From: Candidatus Taenariivivens baikalensis
GTDB lineage: Bacteria > Omnitrophota > Omnitrophia > Omnitrophales > Aquincolibacteriaceae
DNA length: 59,984 nucleotides
Assembly (NCBI GenBank): GCA_009691445.1
Contig: SICL01000010.1
Location: 1-59,984, forward strand
Direction: 5' to 3'
In this document: one piece after another, positions 45,685 to 57,600 of the stretch
Numbering within the stretch: the stretch's first letter is position 1
Layout: every line of letters starts with the position of its first letter
Program-made: the position numbers and the translations under genes
Notes under the pieces: model-generated
Told to the model about the DNA's origin: nothing
Database searches by the model: none
The model's input: the letters and a program-made list of their open reading frames with translations, nothing else

Positions 45685-48600
45685 ATGAAAGAAGCAAAAT
45701 ACAAAACTCAACTGTCTGCGTGGCACAGAAGCATCGCTCTTTTTGTGGCGATTTCCTTTCTGGCTTGCGACACGCTTACTTACGCCCAGTCTGTCCACAG
45801 TCCACAGTCGACAAACCACAGCGAAGCAAGTCTTCAAAACCGTGGACCGTGGACTGTCGACCGTGGACAAATCATCCCCTCCCAACTTGGCACCGTCGAA
45901 GAGGAATTTATCGCTTCACGAAGTACGAACGACGAACGACGCCATACGATCTTCTTTATCCAAGATGCCCACGATTCTCTGGAAGCCCAGGAAAATATCG
46001 CCAAAATAATTTATCACCTTGTGGACCATCAAGGAGTCAAAACAGTTTTCGAGGAAGGACACGAAGGCCCGGTTCCCACCGATGAGTATTTCGGATTCAT
46101 CAGAGACCCCAAAATAAAAGAAAAAGTTTCTTATTTCCTGATGGATAAGCTGCGGCTGGGCGGGGCGGAGTATGCGCACATCAACCGAAAGAGGCAAGAG
46201 GGAAGAAGCAAGAAGGAAGAAGGAAGAAAATTCAAAAACCTTCCCTCTTCCATCTTCTCTCTTCCCTCTGATTTTCGGCTCATTGGCGTCGACAGCCAAA
46301 AACTCCACAAACAAAACATACGAAGCTATCGCCGTGCTTCCCGGCATCAAAAAGAAATCGGGGAAGATCTCGATGCGCTGCGCCAAGAACTGGGGAAGCT
46401 TGCCCAGCAGCATTTCTCCCGTGAATTTAAAGATTGGTTGAAGCTGCGAGAAAAATATCAGGACGGAAAAATTCAGCTGATGGATTATGTCAGGCGAGCG
46501 GCGAAGATGAGGCCACAGTCGACAGTCCCCAGACGGCAGATCCCCCCCCCAAAAAACCACGGACCGTGGACTGTCGATCGCGGAGGAAACTATCCGATTC
46601 TTCAGCTTTTAATCTCAGATCGTTCGGAAGCACTTGCGGTTCTTGGCCAAATTAAGCCCGAGAAAATTTTTGAAGAAATCAAACAGCTTGAACAAATCAC
46701 GGTTGAATCATTTCTGACAAGCGAACGCGACCGCGAAATTTATCAGGATCTAGAACTACTTCGGCTTTTAGAAAAGCTGAATCAGCTCGAGCTCAGCGCC
46801 AAAGAATATGATTTTGTGAAATTGTCGCTTCAAGATTTCAAGACCGAGAATCTTGCGCGGTTCCTGGTTCTGGAAACTGGAAAGTCGATGATCTTTTCCC
46901 GCCGCTGGGAAGGAAAGCTTAAAAAAGCCGCGAAGTTTTATGAAACGGCCCGGGCGCGTGAAGATGCGGTTGCTGTTCACCTTAAAAACTTGTTAGCCAG
47001 TAATCCAGTTAATCGGTTAACTGGCGTATTGGATGACCGGTACGCTGGGTCACCGGAAAAAAAATTTATTCTGGTGTTCGGCGGCTTTCACAAAGAACGG
47101 ATCAAACAGATCCTGACCGCCCTTGGTGTTTCTTATGTGATCATCACGCCAAAGATATCTGCACCCAGCCCCCGGCATCAGCAGTATTACAAAACCCTGA
47201 TGACCATCGGTCAGCATCCTTTTGAACTTTCCCTGAATCTGCGCACAGCCGCCAAACCCGTGGATGTGATGAGTCTTCGTCACGGGCGCGGCGAAGTCTG
47301 GTTTATAGAAAAAGTAATCAAACGGAATCTGTTTCTTTCGCCAATGATTCTGAACCAAAAAATTGATTTAGAAGCAGGAAAAAAAATCTTGGCACCCCCA
47401 TTATTGACGACCCGGGCTGAAGTGCGGAAAAGGGTCGCACCGACTCTTCAAGGCGGCATTGCCCTTGGCCAAGCCATTCTTTTCACACCCCGGTCGGAGC
47501 TGCGGCAGACGAGAGAAGCCTGGAAGCTGTGGACTAACGATCTGCGGACAAAGCTGGAAGAGCTTCAGGGAAAGTTTAAGGACAATCGCCATCTTTTTAA
47601 AAGTGATTTTTCAGAAACTCAAAACCTGTTTGATGCCTGGCTTGCCGAAATCCCAAAGCTCGTATCTATTACAAACGCACTCAACGAAAAATCAGTTGGC
47701 GCACTTGATCAAAGCGCCCGTCAAGTGTTGGAGGCGCGCCTCGATCAAGAAAAATTGGACAGTGCCGGCAGGGATTCTTCCAGCATAAGACCGAACCAAG
47801 CGAGGGAAGGGACTTACCACGGATTGATCCAGGTCTTTAATGGCCTGAGGCGAATCAAAAAAGAAATGATACAGATCATTGCCTCTTTGAAACCTGAGCC
47901 GCCACAGACGACGTGGGACGACTCCGAGGCCTTAAGACTGGTGATGCATGGCTGGAAGATCACTCAACAAATTGAAGAACTCACTGACAAGATTGCTAAA
48001 AGTATTCCTCGCGATCTCACTTCGCCGTTTCCTCTTCAGTTTTTTCTAGCGCCAGCTCATTCTGAGAGCACCCCTTCAGCGCATTCAAGATTTATGCGCC
48101 GCCGCTCGGAAATGCGGGTAAAAAATAAATTTTTGTTGCAACAAATCGAGAACGGTATTCAGCTTGAGGTGCTTCAGCATGCCCCGGCGGCTGCGATGCC
48201 TAATGATGAGCGCGTGGCTCTGCGAGCGGATTTAGCCACTCAAATAAGAAAAAAGCTGGCTGATTGGGCGAAGGATCATGAAACGGGCGATCTTGTCACT
48301 ATCCTTGAGGGAGATCCGGAGGTTTGGCCCGACGCGGATCTTCTGGATGAAATTCTTTGGAATGCGATCGAATTTGCAGGACTGACGCGCGCGAAAAAAG
48401 GACTTGTCCGTGTCCGGCTTTTTCGGAAAGCGGACAAAGTCATCCTACAAGTGCTTGATCAGGGAACCGGGATCAATCCTTTTTCCTGGAAAAAATTGGG
48501 GCTGGACCGGGTGGCGCATCGGAGAACAAACCACGCAGGAACCGGAACCGGAATTTTTAGAAATCTCAAGGACATGATGAGATATGTTCCTGGATTCAGG

Positions 48601-51600
48601 ATGAGAGTTTGGACCCGCGATCGAGGACAGGTGAAGGGTTGTCTTTTTTCGCGCAAAAGCATGGACGGCCGTATCCAGCGGAAAAAATGGAAACGCGTGG
48701 ACGGAGCTGAGACTCGCGAACAAAATTTCAAAACTGGTTTTTCGTTGATCTTTCCTTGTCCCGTTTCTCTTTCACGCGAGGAAATAGAAAAAGACAATGC
48801 GGCCGCCCAGGAGGAGATTTTACACGAGAGCCGACATTGGCATGAGATACCAGGTACTCTCTCACAGAAAAGATCTGAACTGCGGATCGGTGATCCTGAA
48901 AAAATCTATGCACTGCATGAGTCAATTTATGTCAGGGACCAAGTCAAAGTTTTAAAACGAGTTACTGCATTATCCGAAGTTGCGCAGTCTTTTTGGGCGC
49001 AGATAGCCAAGGACAAAGGGGCGGGGCGTAATGCCCAAGAAAGTTTCCAAAAGATGCACGACAACGAGGCTTTGATTGCGAGGGGGAAATCTCCAGGCTC
49101 CAGGTACGGGAGTTTCAAGGATTGGAACGAAAGGCTTGACGCCACTTCTTATTTATATACAGGTGAAGCACTTTTGGAGGCTACGATTCTTCAAAGAATC
49201 GATAGTGGCCAGATCTCGAGCGACTTCCTTTCGTTATCTGTCAAGGCCGCCACGATTCTTCATGAGTTTTTTATAGAAAAGAGCAAAGGCTCAGAAGGCC
49301 ATCTAGAATTTACTTTCAAGGAGTATCTTGATTTTTGCGCGAAAGAAATGCTGGGCAGTAGTTATGACCATGAAGACCTGGGCGAGGAAGCAGTGCTTTC
49401 CGTTCCAGGGACTCTTTTTTTTAACCGTCTTCTGAATCTCGCGCTCAATCAATTCAATCGGATGGCCACAAGAAACCCCTCTGATCTTCGTTCTGAACTG
49501 AGGGCTTTACAGGATAAGCGCTCGCTTGCAGCGAAAGCCTTGGAGCAGGCCGTGTCTCCGGCAGAAACGAAAAATCCAGTCGCGAAAGAAAACAGATCTT
49601 TACGCGCCGAAGTTCGCACTAATTTTTCAGGGCCCCGGAATTTAAAAACGGGAAGCGTCGGTGACGGAAGTGATTTTGGAGAGAACGAGCCTGTCTATCA
49701 AGAAGCAAAAAAACGTTATGAGCAGTGGCGAACAGAAGGCTTTCGGGATCGAAAAGTCGCCGCCTTGATCGGGTTAGCCGGCGATTTTGAAAAAACCATT
49801 GAAAATCTCCGGCGCGTTCGATTTGAGAACAAAGCACAAGCCCCGGCTATTTTTCAGTTAAAAATGCAGTTGCGTTTTGCTACGGGAGCCGTTTGGCTTG
49901 TGCTCGCAGAGCAAGCGCAAAAAGCGGAGAACATCCAGGAATTTGAAAAAAATCTCAGCCAGGCTTGGGGATATCTTGGAACGGTGAAGCTTGCCCTTAA
50001 GGAAACCGGGCATGAGGATGACACCGAGCAACTCTTGGGGATTCATCAGGCAGAGTTTCTGCCGGTTTATGCGCGCGCGCGGTGCCGATGGCTTCAGTAT
50101 TACTGGGTGGTTTATACCACGTTGAATGGAAAAGAGGACCCTACTCACCGGGCCTATGCGCAGAGTTTTTTAGGGGCGGCTCATTTTCAACTGGAAAAAG
50201 CAAAACATGCGGTTGTGAGGGCTGAAAAGTGGATTCAGGCCGGCCGCGGAAACGGCACAATTTTAACGTCACTCAAAGATAATCTTCAATTTTTTGAAGA
50301 AAAATTCCATGGCGTTCAGCGTCAGCAACGCTATCTCTCCCATACGTACTTGCGAGGAGTTTACGACTTGTGGGAAGGACGAATTTCCCGAGAGCATCCT
50401 TACGCCCGGGAGATCCTGGCCCGGAATTGGGATATTCCTGGCATTGCGATTTCTGCGTATCACCTGGGGAAACATCCCTCCAAGAGTAAGGCCCTTGTCG
50501 CGGAACTTTTTATGCTGGATCGACTGGGAGAACTCACGAAACACGACACTATGAAAGTGCTGGGTTTTGGGTTGCATCCTAACTCCGTTAGAGGTCAACC
50601 GAGACTTAATATCGAAGTCGATCTTGTGGCAGAGTTTTATGACGGAAATCCATTTGGCCTTCGCGGCATCTACCTTATTGACTTTATATGGAAGGGCGCG
50701 GATCAAAACATGGTACCCGTGAATGAACTCACTGACAAATACCAGCTAGCTGCACAATATATGAGCGCGCAGGGTTTTCCCATTGCGGGAGCACTCCGTA
50801 TATTTTCTGGTTTACATATCAAGGATGTTTTATCGCCAAAAGATTTGGAGGGGAGGACTAAGACTATTTCTCTGGCAACTAATTTATCCCGGACAGGGAA
50901 CGGGAACAATAAACTCCCGGAGGTCGAAAAAGTTTTATTGTGGGGACAGTCTGTCCCCAACATTGCCCAGGTTCTACACAAACACGTATCAGGGCGTTCC
51001 GAAGTCCGTTCCACAAGCAATCGAAAGAAACCAGGTTTTAGCTGGCCACAGCATAACGACGACATCGTGATCGAGAGCCCGTTTGGGAAAATTAGCTGGA
51101 AAGAGTTGGGATGGGAAGTGCTTCCCAAAGCCCGGGAATATATTGAAGGCGTTGCTCCTGCTTCCGAGTATGAGGCCTCGCGTCCGTCAAGACTGGATCG
51201 GTTAAAGTGGAGACTCTCTACCCTGAAAAAAGCGATGAAGGGTGAGCTCAGTTTGTATAAGGATGGCTCTGGTTTCAAACATTTTGTGCGGAAGAATTAT
51301 ATGTGGCTGGTCCAATCCTTTGGCCGCACCGATTGGGCATTATCCCCGGAGGATTGGGAAATCATCGGAGATCATCTGATGCTGGACCTGCCGGCGGTGG
51401 GCGATGATGAGCTTTTAGCGAGCCAGATGCCCGGCCCCACGCGCGGCATTCGTTCCGAGGTGAGGAATGCTTTGATGCGGTATTTGTTATCGCTTGGGGG
51501 TGAGGAGACGCAGGCTCAGCGAGTGATTCATGAAGTGTTCCGTGGGAAAAAATATGAATTTCCGCCTCAAGCCAAAGAAGCGGCGGCTTGGGTGAGCGCC

Positions 51601-54600
51601 TGGGAAAAGGAAGCCGACGCAGCGTCAACTTTAATGGACACAGTCCGTGATCTGTATTTTGCTAAAACATTTTTGACCCTGGATTCTCTCGAGTACAAGG
51701 GAATCCAAAAAAGAATGGGTGAAATTTATATACAAGCCAGACAGCAGGCTTACACAAAAATAGGACGGGCACCGCCGAGCATTGCGAAAGTCGGGATTCC
51801 TTTTGAGGCAGACCGTCCCAAGATTCCAGCCTACCTTATTTTGCCGGCCACGCTTTCACCCAAGAAAAGGCTTCCCGTTGTTGTTTTATTCCACGGCCTT
51901 TCCGGTTCCAAAGAATTTCCCCAGTTTGATTCTTTGGAAGAACAGTTCATCGCTGCCAATATAGGGGTGCTTCGGGTGGACCTTTTTGGCCACGGAGAAA
52001 ATCAAGATAGGGTACGAACGCCTGCTGATTTTGCGCGTTACGCGGATGCCATCGCCACTTTTTTTAAAGAAGATTCGCGTCTTGATTCTGATCGATTGGG
52101 GGCGGTAGGCTTTAGCTTAGGGGGCTGGGTGACTCTTCAAGCGGCAATACGCTCCCCGATTTTTCAAAAAAACCTTCGTGCCGCTGCCGTGATCAACGCC
52201 CCGGTTCGCCCTTTTTATTTGGATGAAAAACAGTTTTTAAAAATGAGAGAACATTTACAGGCCATCTTCCAGGACAAAAATATCAAGCACTTATCTTCGC
52301 AGATGAACGCGATGGCCCTTAGCGAAGATGAAGTGCGTGTGCTTTTGGGACTTCCGATCCCGCTGCAGATTTTTTCTGGTGAGAAGGACCTGATCATTAG
52401 TGCGGATACAAAATTTTTAAAAAAAGTATTGGGAGAGAGCGGTGTGCAGACCGTGAAGAAGCAAATGCATTACCTGCTTCCTGAAGCGCGTGACAAGATG
52501 TTCGGCGAGATCACCCGTCAAACTTCTCAAGCCTTCTTGGATTACCACCGCTCTGAGGCGCGCAGTGCCAAGTCGGCTGGCGCGGCGGATGCTCAGGAGG
52601 GAATCGAGAATGGCGTCACCGCAATTAAAAAAGCGCGGAAGCAAGACGATCTGGTGCGTTTTTTTAAACTCAATCTGAGTGCGCCGCTCATCGTTTATGG
52701 GGTGCTTGGAGTGACGCTTTCCGCGGCGGCGGTTTCCCTTGGATTAACCTTGGCGATCGCCGTCCTTTTTAAATTTTTCTGGAGCCCCGGTGCTCGGTTC
52801 AACTTACCGGACTATTGGCTTCGCAGATTTGATTTGTCCCCAAATACAATTTCCTTTTCAAACTCGAATTCTTCGGCGCGCTCTGAACTTCGGTCCAAAG
52901 GCCGTCGCAAAACACAACTTCCTGCCTGGCACTCTTACCCGTCGCAGAGTGTGGCGGTATTGAAAAAGGAACTCAAGCGGGCGCGGTGGAAAAAGATCAG
53001 AGCAGTGCTCAAAAAAACGAATGGGGATTGGGAAGAGGCGGGTGTTCGTCTAAAGATCGAGAAGCGTAACGGCTACAGCCGCTCTAATATATTAGCGCAG
53101 GAAGTTACGGATCTTGGATATTGGACCAACGCACAAAAATATATCCGCCGGAAAGAAAAAAGCTCTGCTCGTTCCGAAATGCGTACGAAGCATTTTTCTA
53201 AGCGGGTTTTGCTGCTTGAGGAGCTTTCACGAGAGGACCGCTTGGAAAACATCCAGACGGCGTTTGCTCCAGGGGGTTTGAGAAGAGAAAAAGGAGTGAC
53301 GCCGGAAAGCATTCAGAGAGCAGTATCTCTTCTCCGGAAATACGGTATTACGTCTTCGCAGCAGCCGTGGTTTTTGGAAAGCACAGCGCTTAATGACGAA
53401 ATCAGTCACAAGCTTGGCCGTGATGCCAAGCACGGAATGAGGATTTTATTTTTGGACGCGACTCAGGGGCCCACCGGTTCGTTTAAGGATTTTTCGCCAA
53501 TCCCTCTTTATGATGCGGCGGACCAAGGTACTGCACCCAAAGAAGCGTGGGTAGCCTCCACGGGAAATCAGGCGGCGGCTTGGTATGAGGCTGTTCGGCG
53601 AGTCAATGAAAAGAAGAAGCAAACCTCTCTCATAATTGTGATGGGTATGGATGCTCAGGCGCATAAAAAAGAAACGCTCGTTAAAAAGGGCGCGACGATT
53701 CTTGATTTGGATCCTGAAACAGGTCGTCCGCTCAAAGATTATGAAGAGGCCTTGGAACTTGCCCGGAAGAAAGTCGCCGAAAACCCCAACGAAAAATTAT
53801 TGGCGTCGCACGCAGATAGCCAGGTGGTCTCTGGCTACGCTTCTATTATAGAAGCGGGCATGGACGAGCTTCTGAGAAAGAAAAAACTTTCTGCCGGCGG
53901 GAAAGGCGAGGGAATCGTCCTGCTTGCGCCTGTGGGCTCCGGAGGATTTTATGCGGGGCTTATGGAAATCCTTGCGAAATTTCCCAAGGCCAGAACTTTC
54001 GGAGTGTCGGCGGCCCCAGCCGATGCCATGTTTGAATCCATTTATGGAGGAAGGATTATTCATCGGAGCGGTTCCTCACAGATTGTGGATGGAACGGCCG
54101 CCACGCCTGAACCTTTTGCCTATGATTTGATTCGGGCGACGTCCGACGGTTTGCTTCGCGTAAGCGAGTCGCAGGCGCTTCATAATACTGCACTTATCCA
54201 GTCTTACTTTCCAAGCAAACCGCTTGAGGCGACGGCTGGACTTTCCCTCGCCGCGCTTTTTCGGCACAAGGATCTTTTTGCGCAGGCTAACACCGTGATT
54301 ATTCCGCTCACGAGCAAAAATCAGAGCCTCGAAATTCAACAGAAAATCGCAAAACTTCTTCAACGTTCAGAAATGCGAAAAAGAAAGGATCTTTATCCTT
54401 TGGCGAATGAGAGGTTGCCACGATTAAAACAGGGGGGTGCCCGGGCGCAGGTCTATCCGCAGCTTATCCATAAATTTCAGAAACAGAACATGACTCATTT
54501 TCCCGAGGGTTTTATTGTCGCTAAAAAGCGTCCACAACAAGTGGGGCCTCGTGCTGAGATCAGCGCTGTTTCTCTGGATTGGAATCAAGAGCTGGAGCGC

Positions 54601-57600
54601 GTGTGGCCCGGGGAAGAGAGGAGCGATAAAGCGATCCAGATTCGTGGGAAAAGATGGAGCGTGATCAATGGCCGGGAATTTATTTTGGCCGGGGATTATC
54701 TTTTTGTGACGGAAGAAATCTGGAAGAAAAAACAGGCAGAGCTCGAATCCCTCAAAAATCATGTCATTATCACGCCCCTCAAGCCGAAAGGAGCGCTCTC
54801 GCCCCGCCCTGATTTCATCAGCGGACAGCACACCTTATTGGCGGTTCTTTTTATGCAAGCCTATCAAGATCATATTCAAAACCAGGTGGTGCTGGATGCC
54901 GGAAGTCAGCAGGGAATTCTTCTGGTGCTTGCCTCACGTCTTGGCGCCGCAAAAGTAATAGGGGTCGAGAAGCATCTTCAGTGGGTCCATGATTCCGAGG
55001 CCTCTTTCGTTCAAAATAGCATTCAAAATGCGCAGATGATCCACGCTGATTTTAAAGATCTTGCTCAGCATCCCGCGGCTGAAGAAGCTTCGGTGTGGAT
55101 GACGAGTTTACCGGAGAATGGCTCGGAGTTTGAACCTGGCTATCTGGGAAACCGCCATCTTGATTTTGCCGCGCGCGAGCACATCAAAACCTATTTTCTT
55201 TTTGGAGGACGAACGCATATCGTTGGTACTCCGGCAGATTTTCCTCCGGAATTTTTAAAACTCGGATGGTCTCTTCAGGAGACCTTCACTCATCCCAGCC
55301 CGGAATATGCTGATTATCTCGTGCAGGTATTTACCCGTAATCCGGGGGGGCTTCTCCATTTCCCAGATAATCGTTCCGAAATGCGGAGTCATGACAGCCT
55401 GAAAAAAATTCCAGGCCTGGTCATGTTATGGAAAAATGCGGGCACCTATCAACTTAAACCCGGAGAAATTTGGTTTCAAATCGGAGCGTATTTATTTCTC
55501 AGTGATAAGACAAGCGCGTCGTTGCTGCAGGACTGGCTTGAAAATAAACATCCCAAGCCCGGAACGAGGGAGACGGAAGCTGAATGGCAGCGATTTATTT
55601 TGCGCTGTCGAAAATTTGCGCTTTATCACGACTTACTGTCCAACAAAATGAATGGCGCTCATGTTTATCCCGACTCCATTTTTGTTTTCAAGGCGGCGCA
55701 TGAAAGAGACGTGTTTGTGATGCGGATTACCGATTCGCGTCATCCCAACAATATGAATCTTGAGCAATGGGAAGGGCCTTACGATCAAAGACCTGTCGCA
55801 AAAACCTTGGCACCTTATCAGGATGTGCTCTTTGACGAGCGAAGAGATGAATTGGACGCCGCCTCGCCAAGACAAGAAACTCCTGTTTATGCGATGCCAC
55901 TCACGGCAAGTCCAGACGGAAAGACGATGAGCGGAACCATGTTTCTTTTTCCTCCTCCTATTTTCCAGCTTTATGCTGATCCCGTGGTTGCTCACGATGG
56001 ACTATACGGAACCGTGGTGAGTTATGGAAAAATTCTTATGCGTCCCGAACTTCTTAGTTTTGGAGATGGGAAAACAATTTATTTGGAACCTCGAATTGAT
56101 GGAAGCATCGCTACCGAAGACCTGGTTTTTCCCGCTATTTATTTTGACTGGATTCAGTCTCTTGCAAGAACTTACGAAGGATTTCAGATGTCGGGATTGA
56201 ACGCTGGAGGATTGGATTTTGGGGGGCTCATGCATCAGCATCAAGTGGCGGTCGCTTCCGGAAAAACCTTTGACGATTACTGGAAACAGCATCCGCAGGA
56301 ACTTTTTAGTCTCAACGCACCTCTTGAATTTGTGCGCTCTCAAGAATTCAGAAGTCAAATTTATCAAATGGCTGTGGAAGGGTTTCAGGAATTTTCTTTC
56401 GGAAGAGCCCCGTTGTTGAAGCCTCTGCGGGAGAATGATTCCAATCATTATTCGCATGGAGTTTACGAAATGAATCTCGAAACGATTTTGCCGGCCCTTG
56501 AACAGGCAAGGCAGTTGAAACTCCGCCAGGAAATCGAACACGGATCTTTGCGGGCCTATCTTTATCAAGGAGAATGTAATTGGGGCCGGGAAAACCCTGA
56601 GCGGTGGGATCCTCACGGTCTTGACCGGGATTTTGTTTTTCATCCGGACGCTCTTTATCTTGATCTTCGAACGCAAGAGGGAGCTTTGGTTTTTCGTCAG
56701 GAGCTTGCGCGGCCATCCATCTTTTTAACGCCATTGATCATTCACGAATTTGGAGATAGGTTTTCCCTTTCCGATGATTGGCAGCGTTTAGCAGCTTCGA
56801 CAGATATTCCTGCTTTTCCCTGGAATCCGGGGGGGCTTCTCCATTTCCCAGATAATCGTTCCGAGCTGCGGGCTTCTAGAGTTACCTTGCCTGAATTGAG
56901 CGAGAAGGGCTTGTCGATAACTCGCTCCGAGGTGAGGAGTTATGCCGGTGACCGGGAGGGAAAACCGGCGCTTTTGACTTTTCAGCGGGCCTATAAACAG
57001 TTTGGGCATAACGACTTTAAACTGGAAGAGTATCTCTCAAAGTATCCGGATAAAGACGCTGCGACGGTGAGGGGGCATGTGATGCGTCTTGAATCGCTTG
57101 GAATCCTTGAGATTAAACACAAAGAGCAACCCGTTAAGAATCATTCGTTTTCTATCCGAGTCTTTGATGCGAAGAATCTTCGTGAGGCTGAATTTATTTT
57201 ATCAATGCTTGAGACCAAGCACGATGAAGTACCCGTGAGATCGCTCATGGAAAGATTTTTCAAAGTCAAAAAGCTCTTCTTTGTTCCTTCCCAATCTTTG
57301 GATTATTCGAAGATGGAAAGCGCTTTCAGAAAACGCGATCCCTCTTTTAAGCATGCTAACCCGTATATCACGTATCTCCTGATCAAAAAATATTTTTACT
57401 CCATTTTTAAAATGTCGGCGGCCTTTCAATATGTTCAGGGCATCAGCTATGGCGGTTTTCACATCCAAATGGATGCTCTTCTTGAGGCTGGATTACTCCA
57501 AAGTGTCCAAATCAAGGCGGATCCAAAGACCACAAGCAGCAAGACCCATTGGCTGAAACTGGTTGATCTCAATCCTCATCAGGAAAAGCAAACTCTTCAA

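Noticed and set aside
46542..46556. Frameshift risk at a run of nine C and six A in the giant gene
   Set aside because: The frame is open in the same phase for hundreds of codons before and thousands after the run, so the length given here is consistent, though resequencing would be prudent.
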